Assembly (NCBI GenBank): GCA_018820855.1
Contig: JAHJNL010000093.1
Coordinates: forward strand, 44,911 to 108,910
From: Pseudomonadota bacterium
Lineage (GTDB): Bacteria; Desulfobacterota; Desulfobulbia; Desulfobulbales; Desulfocapsaceae
DNA length: 64,000 nucleotides
Direction: 5' to 3'
In this document: in pieces, positions 26,297-35,182 of the stretch
Layout: each line of letters begins with the position of its first letter
Position numbering within the stretch: the stretch's first letter is position 1
Made by a program: the position numbers and the translations under genes
The notes under the pieces: model-generated
Told to the model about the DNA's origin: nothing
Databases searched by the model: none
Seen by the model: only the letters and a program-made list of their open reading frames with translations

Positions 26297-26726
26297 AGAA
26301 ACCCCATTGTATTGGGACTGACAAATAATGATTTGACTGTGAAAGGTTACTCTATCTGGTGGGGGATTCTGGTTGCGCAGCTTTGACAACTGCAGTCGTC
26401 TGTGCTGCACCTGAGGGTGGCGATGGCGAAAGGACAGCAAGCCGTATCCGCGCCCCTGGCAGGGATTCAACAAATGGGCTTTGATTGTTTCATGTTCAGA
26501 TAAGTTTTCCCTGTTTTCCATTAGTCTGATTTTTATCATGAGATAAAATGGGACAGAACTATTTAGCCTCTGTTTCTAATAGTCAAAATATCTCCCATAA
26601 GTTGAACCTACTACATTCTAAGCGCCCTTTGCTCACTAGTTAAATACTCATCTGACAAAATACAAGTAACATGAATCACAACGCCCTGCTGTATACAGAG
26701 GGCGAGAACTATATTTGAGGTCTCGT
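26297..26726. other. Intergenic stretch with a GGGACA-type repeat
   Basis: This 430-base gap has no recognisable gene. It holds one copy of the short repeat described at 26540-26565. The segment around 26360-26480 is GC-rich relative to its surroundings and may be a decayed fragment, but I cannot assign it. Confidence 0.4.
26540..26565. repeat. Short dispersed repeat, copy A
   Basis: The sequence AGATAAAATGGGACAGAACT with ATTTA resembles two other window sites (30851-30875, 38408-38435) that share G-A-(G/T)-A-A-A-A...GGGACA and then TGTTT/TATTT about ten bases on. Motifs of this form often border Y1-transposase/REP-type elements in related bacteria. Here all three stand in gene-free gaps. 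Confidence 0.45.
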
Positions 26727-27023
26727 ATGAATTCGTATTATTTTATTCTTGAAGTCGAACCGCAGCTTGAAAATCCTTTGATTGCCAACGTTTCCAGGGC
26801 AGTTGCTCATATATGGGTGTTGTCAACCGATATAGATGAAGCAAGAGATATCGCACTTCGTTTTCTTAAGTCTGACCGTTGGGATCTAACAGAGGAAAAA
26901 GATGCGTATTTACTAACTCCAGAGCGGATAGATGGACTGGGAACTGAAGAATTGTCGAATTATCAAGCAGCTCAATCAGAAGGAATCCACGCGATGTTTT
27001 ATTACTGGCATAGGTCTGAGTGA
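26727..27023 (+). CDS. Small hypothetical protein
   Basis: This 98-residue acidic protein has no family I can name. It looks like an alpha/beta domain of the kind seen in small immunity or orphan proteins (MNSYYFILEVEPQLENPL, a segment VSTDIDEARDIALRF-like reading LSTDIDEARDIALRF, then GIHAMFYYWH). The ATG at 26727 has GAGG seven bases ahead. No signal peptide or membrane segment is seen. It stands alone. Confidence 0.55.
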   Translation: MNSYYFILEVEPQLENPLIANVSRAVAHIWVLSTDIDEARDIALRFLKSDRWDLTEEKDAYLLTPERIDGLGTEELSNYQAAQSEGIHAMFYYWHRSE

Positions 27024-27300
27024 TCAAGTGTCGCTTACAACGGAGTAACGCAAATTCTGGTAGGTTTAGTGGATTCGGAGGGCTCCTAACATCGAATAGA
27101 ACCAGAATCGCCGAGATTCCCATACCGACATGCCAACTACTGGGCTAAGGCTCTAAGTGACATCCCTGCTTTACGAAGCCCGGAAATCTGGTATCTTGGT
27201 TCTTGAGTGAGTTGCTGGTAGTGTTTGTTTTGATTTTTTATTACCAATAGTCCAAACTATTGGATGTTGGTAACATATTGATATTAAAAAGAGATGAATT

Positions 27301-28380
27301 TTGAAACAATCATTTTATGATCTAAATCATTCTGATTTAGAAATGGTTCTGAATCAGAATGATTTAAACCAATCAGCAGCGGCAATTCTTTTTAATTGGC
27401 ATTATAAGAAAAAAGAAAATGCTCAATGTTATGAGAAAATTGCAAAAAATTCATTGGTTTTTTTTCAAAATAATTTCGACTTTTCTCTACCCAAAATCGA
27501 TACGGTTCATGAGTCAAAAGATCGAACAGTAAAATTTCTTTTTAAGCTTAAAGACAATCATAAAATTGAAACCGTCCTTATTCCGTTTCATAATAAATAT
27601 TCTATTTGCCTTTCATCACAGGTTGGCTGTGCAATGAATTGTTCTTTTTGTTCTACCGGACGACAAGGACTTAAAAGAAATTTGACTACAAGTGAAATTG
27701 TTGGCCAGTTTCTAAAGGCTTGGCGTTGGTTAGCTAAAAATAGGCCTGGAGAAGAGAGAATTTTAAATATTGTTTTTATGGGACAAGGCGAACCCTTACA
27801 TAATTTTGATGCTGTTAAAAAAGCGTGCGAAATATTTATATCAAAACACGGAACTTCAATTGGTATTCAGAAAATTACTATTTCGACGGCTGGTTATATT
27901 CCTGGACTTAAAAGATGGAGCCAGGAAATTCCAGGAGTGAACCTTGCGTTATCTCTTCATTCATCATTTGAAGAAAAGAGAAACGAACTTATGCCAATTA
28001 ATAAAATATATCCATTAGATGAAGTGTTGACATATGTTGACATGATACCTTTAAATAAAAAACAATTTATCACTTATGAATATCTTCTGATAAAAGATCT
28101 TAATGATTCTCCAGATGATGCTAAAAAATTGGCAACGATACTGGCTGATAAAAGTGCCTATATAAACTTAATACCTTTTAACTCATTCCCAGGATCACAT
28201 TACAAACGTCCTGAATTGGATAAAATTGAAAAGTTCAAAGAAGTATTAGATACTTTTAAAATTCCGACTCTAATAAGAAGTGCTAAAGGCGATGATGTAT
28301 TGGCAGCATGTGGACAACTAAATTCTACAAATGGCTCTTCCGCAGAATTTGTGGGTAGATTTCAGGATATGGGGGTCTGA
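27301..28380 (+). CDS. RlmN/Cfr-family radical SAM RNA methyltransferase
   Basis: The 359-residue protein has the radical-SAM cluster CAMNCSFCSTG (CX3CX2C), the family's GEPL motif (FMGQGEPLHNF), LALSLHSSFEEKRNELMPIN and the C-terminal methyl-carrying Cys in DDVLAACGQL. RlmN methylates C2 of A2503 in 23S rRNA and A37 of some tRNAs; Cfr methylates C8 and gives drug resistance. Sequence alone does not tell which this is. The gene starts with TTG at 27301 after AAAAGAGATG; the ATG at 27294 is out of frame. It is far more AT-rich than the housekeeping genes, suggesting recent transfer, and the chromosomal RlmN is presumably elsewhere. Confidence 0.88.
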   Translation: MKQSFYDLNHSDLEMVLNQNDLNQSAAAILFNWHYKKKENAQCYEKIAKNSLVFFQNNFDFSLPKIDTVHESKDRTVKFLFKLKDNHKIETVLIPFHNKYSICLSSQVGCAMNCSFCSTGRQGLKRNLTTSEIVGQFLKAWRWLAKNRPGEERILNIVFMGQGEPLHNFDAVKKACEIFISKHGTSIGIQKITISTAGYIPGLKRWSQEIPGVNLALSLHSSFEEKRNELMPINKIYPLDEVLTYVDMIPLNKKQFITYEYLLIKDLNDSPDDAKKLATILADKSAYINLIPFNSFPGSHYKRPELDKIEKFKEVLDTFKIPTLIRSAKGDDVLAACGQLNSTNGSSAEFVGRFQDMGV

Positions 28381-28674
28381 ACAACTGTCTAGTTGATGAA
28401 AAGTTAGCATAACACGGGTCTGACCAAGTCAACATTTTGTTATCATGATAGAAAAACTTTAAAAAAGGCCAGTCTTTGCCCTTAGAAGCCCCTTTTGGTG
28501 GTCAAAAATGGGTTTCTAAGGAGAGTGATACTGGAAATTGTACGAATCAAAATTCTCGATTCCAATAAAGCAATACTGCGGTTAAGCCGCAGATTTTAAA
28601 GTTCTTCATCAATTAAGCATGTTTTGTTTTCATTGGAAAAGATCACTTTCATATAATACATTTTCACGGGAAAT

Positions 28675-29577
28675 ATGAGTCGCTTTAAAGAACAAAACGA
28701 AGTTGTAATAGATAAAAAGACAGGATTAATGTGGACAAAAAATGCTTCCCTGTCATCATTTTCAATGACTTGGAATGAGGCGTTAACTTTTATTAAAGAT
28801 TTGAATCATTCTGAGTTAAATGGCTATAGCGATTGGAAACTACCGAATCGCAGAGAATTGTTTAGCATAATAAGCCACAAAACGATCAACCCGTGCCTGC
28901 CTCTTTTTCACCCTTTCGTTAACATATTTACAAGTTATTATTGGACTTCAACAAGTTGTGCCAGACAGACAGATCAAGCCTGGTATATCCATTTAGGGGG
29001 AGCAAGGGTCTTTAAAGGGAAGAAATACGATTCTTATATGGTCTGGCCTGTTCGCATTGCAGAAACACATAACAACAACCAAGTTTTTCAGACCGGACAA
29101 CAGAATTGTTTCAATGAAAGTGGCGTTACTAAAGATTGTCATAATACCGGTCAGGATGGCGAATTTGCGGCTGAGGTGTCCTATAATAGAAATCGTTTCA
29201 CAGAAAATACACATATTATAAAGGACAGCGCAACAGGCTTAACATGGTTGAAAAATGCAAATATTTATAGAGATGCGGCGGATTGGAACACTTCTTTTGA
29301 CTTAATATTTCAGATGAACAGAGAAAAGAAATATGGTCACAATGATTGGCGAATCCCCAATATTGTTGAACTAGAAAGTTTAACAGATATGAGCAGACAT
29401 TCTCCAGCGTTACCGGCAGACCATCCATTTATTGACGTTCAGGATTTTTATTGGTCTTCAACAACAAGCATGTATGAAACTAATTATGCATGGGTATTAT
29501 ACATGATAGATGGTGCCGTCGGAGTTGGGTATAAGCCTTTACCAGAATTTTATATTTGGCCCGTAAGTGGTAATTAA
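28675..29577 (+). CDS. Tandem DUF1566 (Lcl C-terminal-like) protein
   Basis: The 300-residue protein consists of two DUF1566 repeats (about 10-128 and 186-299). Each starts with a TGLMW/TGLTW motif and continues with NGYSDWKLPNRREL or GHNDWRIPNIVEL, YYWTSTS or FYWSSTT, and VWPVR or IWPVS. DUF1566 is related to C-type-lectin/FGE folds and is common in Desulfobacterota. Some members are targets of diversity-generating retroelements. No signal peptide is visible, so it may stay in the cytoplasm or use another export route. AT-rich, like the gene before it. Binding partner unknown. Confidence 0.85.
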   Translation: MSRFKEQNEVVIDKKTGLMWTKNASLSSFSMTWNEALTFIKDLNHSELNGYSDWKLPNRRELFSIISHKTINPCLPLFHPFVNIFTSYYWTSTSCARQTDQAWYIHLGGARVFKGKKYDSYMVWPVRIAETHNNNQVFQTGQQNCFNESGVTKDCHNTGQDGEFAAEVSYNRNRFTENTHIIKDSATGLTWLKNANIYRDAADWNTSFDLIFQMNREKKYGHNDWRIPNIVELESLTDMSRHSPALPADHPFIDVQDFYWSSTTSMYETNYAWVLYMIDGAVGVGYKPLPEFYIWPVSGN

Positions 29578-29840
29578 CTATATTTTCTCGAAACAAATCA
29601 ATCCTGTTAAGGAGTTTGTTCATTACGTTATTGTGAAATCAGTCAAAATAATTCGGTACCGGGAGAGGTCAGGTTTAGACTGGATCAGAAGTATGACGGA
29701 AATATGACATTGAAGAATAAAGTGCCTTTGCAGAAACCATGTTAGAATTTAACATGGTTAGAAAGGTCTGAGAAAGGCAACGGAAAGAGCTGGCAAAACT
29801 TCAGGCTCAATACAATAGGGAAGAACTTACGGAGAGAAGA

Positions 29841-30209
29841 ATGGAACGACTTTTTTTTAGTCTGGGGGCATTGATGGCAGGCCTGGCTGTTATGGCCGGA
29901 GCCTATGGTGCTCACGGTGGAGAAACCGCCTTGGGTCTTGATCAGGCACGTCTGATCTCCAAAGCAGCACGTTACCAGATGTATCATGGCCTGGCTTTGC
30001 TGGCCTTAGCCTGGGCCTGCTCCCAGTGGCCTGCACAGATTCGCTTATTTCAGGTTTCTGGCGGTCTGTTTCTGCTTGGCATCCTTTGCTTTTCCGGCAG
30101 CCTCTACCTGATGGCCTTTACCGGTGCCAAGCTGGGTTATGTTACTCCCTTTGGAGGTCTTGCCTTCATCGCTGCCTGGCTTGTCATGGCCATCGCTTCC
30201 TGGCGCTGA
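29841..30209 (+). CDS. DUF423 (YgdD-like) membrane protein
   Basis: The 122-residue protein has four hydrophobic segments and matches DUF423. Signatures are GALMAGLAVMAGAYGAHG at the start, YQMYHGLALLALA and the C-terminal TPFGGLAFIAAWL. It sits in the inner membrane; function is unknown across the family. An ACGGAGAGAAGA ribosome site precedes the ATG. It is followed on the same strand by the CigR-like gene after 36 bases, so the two could be one transcript. Confidence 0.92.
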   Translation: MERLFFSLGALMAGLAVMAGAYGAHGGETALGLDQARLISKAARYQMYHGLALLALAWACSQWPAQIRLFQVSGGLFLLGILCFSGSLYLMAFTGAKLGYVTPFGGLAFIAAWLVMAIASWR

Positions 30210-30245
30210 CGGGCGTGTTCGTCGCTTTTAATGTGGAGAGAGATT

Positions 30246-30773
30246 ATGAAAAAATTGACAATTAAGAAGAACTGTTTCCTGGCTCTTGTTATCGCAGGGA
30301 TGTTTGTTTTTACCGGCTCTGCTTTTGCGGAAAAGCCGTCATGGGCCGGGGGCAGTGGGAAGGGCGGAAAACACGAACAGAAAAAGAAACACTATAGCAA
30401 TGGAGACCGTGATGATGGGTACTCGCAGGACCGACAGGGGTATGATGTTAACGTAAACATCTACTTTGGTGACCAGCACCGGAATCTCATCCGTAATTAT
30501 TATACGGAGCAGTACCGCTCAGGCCATTGCCCGCCGGGCCTTGCCAAAAAGAACAGCGGCTGCATGCCCCCCGGTCAGGCCAGAAAATGGCAGGTGGGGA
30601 GGCCGCTGCCCAGGGACGTTATCTTTCATGATCTGCCGTCTGCACTTGTTGTCCAACTCGGGCCGCCGCCTGCAGGACATCGTTTCGTGCGCGTGGCCTC
30701 CGACATCCTGTTGATTACGGTAGGGACCGGGATGATTGTTGATGCAATCCAGGATTTGAACGAAATTAGGTAA
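30246..30773 (+). CDS. Exported CigR/RcnB-like protein
   Basis: The 175-residue protein has a signal peptide (MKKLTIKKNCFLALVIAG, cleavage after AFA near 29), a Gly/Lys/His-rich polar stretch, and a C-terminal domain with CPPGLAKKNSGCMPPGQA and RPLPRDVIFHDLP. It ends in a hydrophobic segment VASDILLITVGTGMIVDAI. This order is like the anti-virulence regulator CigR and RcnB-type periplasmic proteins. Location in the periplasm, perhaps membrane-associated, is inferred. I started at the ATG at 30246 with a GAGAGATT site, because the frame's earlier GTG/ATG would spoil the signal peptide. Confidence 0.75.
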   Translation: MKKLTIKKNCFLALVIAGMFVFTGSAFAEKPSWAGGSGKGGKHEQKKKHYSNGDRDDGYSQDRQGYDVNVNIYFGDQHRNLIRNYYTEQYRSGHCPPGLAKKNSGCMPPGQARKWQVGRPLPRDVIFHDLPSALVVQLGPPPAGHRFVRVASDILLITVGTGMIVDAIQDLNEIR

Positions 30774-30850
30774 CGAGGCATATGCCGGAAAAAGGGGCGG
30801 ATTTATTTTTTTTCATCTTCTGTGGTGCTCAGCGAGTGCCAATGGGTAAA

Positions 30851-30875
30851 TGAGAAAAATGGGACAGTAGTGTTT
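30851..30875. repeat. Short dispersed repeat, copy B
   Basis: TGAGAAAAATGGGACAGTAG followed by TGTTT matches copies at 26540-26565 and 38408-38435 in the conserved GGGACA core and flanking A-run. It stands in the gap between the CigR-like gene and a methyltransferase gene. Confidence 0.45.
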
Positions 30876-30996
30876 GATTTTGAATCCAGAGAAGTCAACA
30901 TAACTCCACTTAACCTTCCTTCATGTGAGCTTTTCACCGAAATCTTGATATTCTGCTAACCTATACTGACAACAGCAGATAAGGAGATAAAATATC

Positions 30997-31680
30997 ATGA
31001 AAGAGTTCGATTTAGCTGCATATAAAGAAATGGTGAAGTCCTTTCAGGACAGAGACGAACCCACTGCCTGGTTTGACAGCATTTACACCGATGCCGAGGG
31101 AGACTATCGGGATGTGTTCTGGGCAGATCTTGAGCCAAACCCATATCTGTTGTCGTGGTTGAGCAACAGTGATTTTGAACATGCAGAGGGCAGGGCCATT
31201 GCTGTTGGATGTGGGGTTGGTGATGATGCTGAGGCCATGAGTAAAGCAGGGTATGAGGTGACTGCATTTGATATTTCCCCTGAAGCGATCCGTCTTTGTA
31301 AAGAGCGTTATCCAGATACCAAGGTCCACTACCTTGTGGCCGATCTTTTTGATTTTCCCCCTCAATGGACTGAGCATTTTAATCTGGTTTATGAGTGCAA
31401 CACCATCCAGGTGTTGCCGGGAAAATACAGAATAAAGGCACGGAATGCTATGATCTCGCTCCTGGCACCACAGGGATACATTCTTGTCTCATGCAGAAGC
31501 CGCCTCAAGGGGGAACAGGAAGATGACATCCCTCTTCCACTTGACAAAGAAGAGATAGACGGTTTTATCCGATGCGGACTAAAGGAAGAGAGTTTTGAAG
31601 CATATGATGACACCCAGGATCCTCCGGTCCCTCATTTTTTTGCTTCATACAAGAAGCCTGTCATGTCAAAGCCAGGTTGA
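30997..31680 (+). CDS. Class I SAM-dependent methyltransferase
   Basis: The 227-residue cytoplasmic protein has a Rossmann-type SAM domain. Motif I is AIAVGCGVGDDAEAMS (near 68-83), motif II is VTAFDISPEAIRLCKERYP, motif III region is LVADLFDFP, and motif IV lies around NLVYECNTIQVLP. The early WFDSIYTDAEG segment and acidic W-rich start recall thiopurine-methyltransferase-like and tellurite-type enzymes. The substrate is unknown. An AAGGAGATAAAA site precedes the ATG. No partner gene is adjacent. Confidence 0.85.
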   Translation: MKEFDLAAYKEMVKSFQDRDEPTAWFDSIYTDAEGDYRDVFWADLEPNPYLLSWLSNSDFEHAEGRAIAVGCGVGDDAEAMSKAGYEVTAFDISPEAIRLCKERYPDTKVHYLVADLFDFPPQWTEHFNLVYECNTIQVLPGKYRIKARNAMISLLAPQGYILVSCRSRLKGEQEDDIPLPLDKEEIDGFIRCGLKEESFEAYDDTQDPPVPHFFASYKKPVMSKPG

Positions 31681-32132
31681 ATAACTCATCAGCAATACTT
31701 TTAAATTGCAGATGCAACAAGCTGATTAAGACCGCCTTTGGAACAGTTATTCCGGCATCAACCGGCATCAATCATACAAGGAAGTAAAAACAAGGCTTCT
31801 TTCACAGATTTCAGTGCAGATTTCATCCCATAATTCTCGATAGTCCTACCGTTACTTTCTTTTATTTATAATCCGGAGTCTGAATTTTCAGCTACGATAT
31901 TTTTTTGCAGCAAACTTATCCCTCGGCAGTCTGCAAATAAAACCCTTCGATCCGGATAGTTGTTCAATGTGGGGCGCTATATTGCTGTATATAAATTGAG
32001 CCATAGGGCATGGAAACCCATTTAATTTCCTTTTAAATTCCAACGGTGACTGCTTTAATATTTTAATTACAGACCTTGGCCAGGATGGCCCAAGGCCATG
32101 TGCCGTTTTTCCATTCAGCGCAGGAGAAGAGT
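31681..32132. other. Intergenic stretch without recognisable genes
   Basis: About 450 AT-rich bases. A short direct repeat CCGGCATCAA occurs twice near 31752-31775. I see no gene, RNA or strong hairpin. The ribosome site of the next gene (CAGGAGAAGAGT) lies at its end. Confidence 0.4.
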
Positions 32133-32453
32133 ATGTTTGCAGTAATCGTCAAGGTGCAGATTAAGACACAACATCGCGAAGAATTTATAGAGGCTATGTT
32201 GGCAGACGGTCGTGGCTCTATGCAAAACGAGCCTGGTTGTTTGCTGTTCAACATTGTAGAAGATCACGCTGACCCCAATCTGTTGCATCTTTACGAAGTC
32301 TATGCCAGCGAACAGGCCTTTGATCTTCACAAACGCTCTCCCCACTTTCAGACTTGGCTTGAGGACACTAAGGATTGGTTGGCCGCACCCCTTGATATCT
32401 ACACCGGCAACCATCTGTTCCCCAGTGACTCGGTGTGGAAAAAACAAGAATGA
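32133..32453 (+). CDS. Putative quinol monooxygenase (ABM family)
   Basis: The 106-residue protein is an antibiotic-biosynthesis-monooxygenase (ABM) fold: a short ferredoxin-like dimeric domain that begins FAVIVKVQIKTQHREEFIEAM, contains NEPGCLLFNIVEDHADPNLLHLYEVYAS, and ends with SPHFQTWLEDT. Relatives include YgiN quinol monooxygenase and heme-degrading or aromatic-polyketide enzymes, many acting without a cofactor. The specific substrate is unknown. The frame is open upstream, but the ATG at 32133 has an AGGAGA site. It is followed after about 170 bases by a cupin gene on the same strand. Confidence 0.88.
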   Translation: MFAVIVKVQIKTQHREEFIEAMLADGRGSMQNEPGCLLFNIVEDHADPNLLHLYEVYASEQAFDLHKRSPHFQTWLEDTKDWLAAPLDIYTGNHLFPSDSVWKKQE

Positions 32454-32626
32454 AGCTCGCCTTTCAACAGTTGCCACATCCAAGATATGAAGATTTTCAA
32501 TTAACCTCAGGTTTAACTTCCTGCCTGTATATATGAAGCAGAAATGTTCATATATCTTCTATTTAACTCCCTCTGTTCAACGGTTTTAGCAAAGCTTCTT
32601 TGGACAATAAAAAAGGATAACCTATC

Positions 32627-32992
32627 ATGTTCCCACTAGTTACGTCTGTTTCCGAAGTTGAGGCAACCCCAATTGGTGCAGCCAAGGATAGCTCTATGCA
32701 GGTCCTGATTCCTCCCTCTGCTGCTGAAAACTTTATAATGCGTAGAATTGTTATTAAAGCGGGAGGTTATATGCCCAATCACACCAACTCAGTGGAACAT
32801 GAACAGTATGTGTTGGCCGGTTCTGCAGAAGTCGGTATTGGTGATGAAGTGTATCACCTGAAACAGGATGATGTGTTGATGATCCCTGCAGGTGTTCCTC
32901 ATTGGTACAGAGCTTCTGTAGAGGAAGACTATGTTTTTATCTGCCTGATACCGAAGAAGGAAGATATCATTGCTCTGGTCGACAAGGCATGA
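32627..32992 (+). CDS. Single-domain cupin protein
   Basis: The 121-residue protein is a small beta-barrel cupin. Metal-ligand positions in cupin motif 1 read HTNSVEHEQYVLAG with spacing PNHTNSVEHEQYVLAGSAEVGIG, and motif 2 reads IPAGVPHWYRA. The metal set would be His, His, Glu/Gln and His. Such proteins are dioxygenases, isomerases or just sugar- or small-ligand binders. It has no fused domain. The neighbouring ABM monooxygenase gene suggests a shared small-molecule role, but nothing shows it. Confidence 0.85.
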   Translation: MFPLVTSVSEVEATPIGAAKDSSMQVLIPPSAAENFIMRRIVIKAGGYMPNHTNSVEHEQYVLAGSAEVGIGDEVYHLKQDDVLMIPAGVPHWYRASVEEDYVFICLIPKKEDIIALVDKA

Positions 32993-33146
32993 GGATATAG
33001 AAATCAGCATTCTGATAAACAGGCTAGTAGATATTTCATCCATACCGACCCTTGCTGCTTATCTGAATCGTCTATTTCAAGAAGTAATATATATGCCCTT
33101 AGCTGTGCCTGAAATCTAAATCGAAAATCGGTAATATGGTCAAACA

Positions 33147-33755
33147 ATGACAGAAGCTCTTTGGGAAGCAACTTATTCAGATCTTGCCGCTAAGAGTTTT
33201 GGTGATGCAAGCCAGGAGATTGTAGCGTTGATGCCATTGCTCCCAGCTGGTGCCAAGGTTCTGGATCTCGGGAGTGGAGATGGTCGCAATGCAATTCCAC
33301 TGGCACGTGCTGGGTTCAATGTTACAGCCATTGACATTTCGAAGACCGGAATACAGAAACTAAACACTTTGTCCATGAGTGAAGGTCTCTCAATACAGGC
33401 GAGTGTCGGGAATATGACCACTTTCGTTTTTCATGAAAAATACGACCTCATCATCTCCCATGGTTGCCTTCATTTTGTTGAGCGAAACGATTGGGAGAGA
33501 CTGATCAAGGAGTTCAAAACCCATACGATCTTAAATGGCCTCAATGTAATCACTGTATTCACCAACGACATTCAGGCCCCGCCTGATTTGGAAGATCTGT
33601 GTATTGGTTTGTTTAACGAGGGTGAACTGTACGACAGGTATTCAGAGTGGGAGATCGTTCTGAAGAAAAGCTACACATTTAATGATGAGCATGTCGGAGG
33701 TGTCCAGCATGTTCATGCTGCAAACAAATTGGTCGCAAGAAACATTTCAAATTAG
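33147..33755 (+). CDS. Class I SAM-dependent methyltransferase (TehB-like)
   Basis: The 202-residue protein opens TEALWEATYSDLAAKSFG and has motif I VLDLGSGDGRNAIPLARAG, then VTAIDISKTGIQKL and YDLIISHGCLHFV. This is the layout of TehB/tellurite-resistance-type methyltransferases, which methylate small soft ions or thiols. The C-terminus (FNEGELYDRYSEWEI) fits too. The ATG at 33147 is the first in frame. The ion or molecule methylated is unknown. It is one of three methyltransferase genes in this accessory stretch. Confidence 0.85.
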   Translation: MTEALWEATYSDLAAKSFGDASQEIVALMPLLPAGAKVLDLGSGDGRNAIPLARAGFNVTAIDISKTGIQKLNTLSMSEGLSIQASVGNMTTFVFHEKYDLIISHGCLHFVERNDWERLIKEFKTHTILNGLNVITVFTNDIQAPPDLEDLCIGLFNEGELYDRYSEWEIVLKKSYTFNDEHVGGVQHVHAANKLVARNISN

Positions 33756-33901
33756 ACGGCTTCGATCATAGTTCCAGTCGTGAATCAGTACCTTTTGCTC
33801 CATAGGGAAAAGTCAACATATCCAATTGCTATGTAATAGAATTATTTTAGTATTGTTGTTGGATGGAACTGGTGCTCAATAACATTATGTCAGGATTCTT
33901 C

Positions 33902-34894
33902 ATGAAAAATCACACGTTGTCGTTTTCGCTTTTGCTGGTGATGTTTTTCAGTATGGCCATATGGTCCCATTGTCTTGCTATGCCCCCGCTAGACATGAGT
34001 TTCGCACCTGCCGCTCCGGATTATGGGCTCCCGGAAGGTTGGCTCGCAAAGCCAGCTGCGCCTACTGCCCCGGTGGATGTCTTTTTCGTCTACCCTACGG
34101 TTCTGTTCAATGATACGGACTGGATCATGGATACAAAAAGCCCGGACATGCGTGCCGCCGCCAAGACTTCGATTGACACTCAGGCCATTGTTTTTGAGGG
34201 TAAGGCCAATATCTATGCCCCCATGTACCGCCAAATGAACATCGCCGGGCTTGGCCTTAGCGACACTGATGCCGCGCCTTTGCAGGAGATGGTTCACAAC
34301 GATGTCTGGCGCGCCCTGAATCATTACCTGAAATACGAAAACAATGGCCGTCCATTTTTCTTAGCGGGTCACAGTCAGGGATCCATGATCCTCACGGATA
34401 TTATGCTTGAACATTGGGGCTCCACCGGCGCTGAAGACCGATTAATAGCAGCTCTGCTTCTCGGATGGTCTTTAACTCCTGCAGACCTGGCTGCTCATCC
34501 TGCTGTACAAATGTGTGACCGCTCAGACCGGACCGGATGCGTAATCTCCTACAACACCATGGCAGCGGGTAAGCAGTCTGTTGCGCCGACCCTGAAAACC
34601 GGCGCCTTGACGGTTAACCCCCTTTCTTGGACCGTGGACGGAGTCCTCATACCTGCTGAAAAAAACCTTGGTGCGGTCTTCTTCGACGCCAAGGGTGAGC
34701 CGACATCCTACCCACATTTCACCTCGGCTCAAATCGTGGAGAGCGGCCTGATTGTCCAGCCTGAAAATGTAGATCTTGTAACCGCCAAAGGTGGCCATTT
34801 CCCGGCAGGGGTATACCATGCTTTCGATTATTCTCTCTTTTTCGAGAACCTCAAGGCTAACATTACGGAGCGTATAGAAGCCTTTAACCGCTAG
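33902..34894 (+). CDS. Exported DUF3089 alpha/beta-hydrolase-like protein
   Basis: The 330-residue protein has a signal peptide (MKNHTLSFSLLLVMFFSMAIW, cleavage after CLA near 24) and a DUF3089 domain. Family signs are VDVFFVYPTVLF, the early WIMDTKSP region, NIYAPMYRQM, and the nucleophile elbow AGHSQGSMI, giving Ser as likely nucleophile; the late His is in KGGHFPAGVYHAFDYSLFF. Relatives look like lipase/esterase folds, but the substrate is unknown. The frame runs upstream to 33863; I chose the ATG at 33902 because it starts the signal peptide. A c-di-GMP riboswitch is on the same strand after it, controlling the next gene. Confidence 0.83.
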   Translation: MKNHTLSFSLLLVMFFSMAIWSHCLAMPPLDMSFAPAAPDYGLPEGWLAKPAAPTAPVDVFFVYPTVLFNDTDWIMDTKSPDMRAAAKTSIDTQAIVFEGKANIYAPMYRQMNIAGLGLSDTDAAPLQEMVHNDVWRALNHYLKYENNGRPFFLAGHSQGSMILTDIMLEHWGSTGAEDRLIAALLLGWSLTPADLAAHPAVQMCDRSDRTGCVISYNTMAAGKQSVAPTLKTGALTVNPLSWTVDGVLIPAEKNLGAVFFDAKGEPTSYPHFTSAQIVESGLIVQPENVDLVTAKGGHFPAGVYHAFDYSLFFENLKANITERIEAFNR

Positions 34895-35107
34895 CCGTGT
34901 GTCTTGTTGTGTCGTGAATTGCCTTGGAGAGGTCTACTCATATGACAAATACGGAAGGTCTTTAGATATCAAACCAGAACCTTCTTTACATTAAAAATTT
35001 TGTCCCTAATCACATTTCCTGACAATTTGTTAAAATATGAGCCAGGGCGCTACGATGTGGTGTTTTTTGTCGTTAGGCATTAACGTATAATTGACAAAAA
35101 TTCTATC

Positions 35108-35182
35108 AGACAAGCTAAAGCCAAACCTGCCGAAAGACAGGGACGGAAAGCCACGGATCTCAACAGATAGTCGGGTTGCCTT
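35108..35182 (+). promoter_or_regulatory. Cyclic di-GMP-I (GEMM) riboswitch aptamer
   Basis: The segment has the GEMM-I landmarks in order: AAAGCCAAACC (35117-35127), a hairpin with a GAAA tetraloop (CCTGCCGAAAGACAGG), GACGGAAAGCC (35142-35152), a P3-like ATCT/AGAT hairpin, and AGTCGGGTTGCC. The consensus reads AAAGGCAAACC and GACGCAAAGCC; here the G-C pair equivalent to Vc2 G21-C46 is swapped to C-G, while the G20 and A47 equivalents stay. The G20 equivalent argues for c-di-GMP over cGAMP. The 3' conserved end overlaps the 5' arm of the terminator, so ligand would control termination. The next + strand gene is a truncated methyltransferase. Confidence 0.85.

Noticed and set aside
28576..28592. 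CTGCGG/CCGCAG hairpin before the DUF1566 gene as terminator
   Set aside because: The stem is only six base pairs and the tail ATTTTAAA is short; not enough to call.
28675..29577. Diversity-generating retroelement around the DUF1566 gene
   Set aside because: No reverse transcriptase, accessory gene or template repeat with adenine differences is present nearby.
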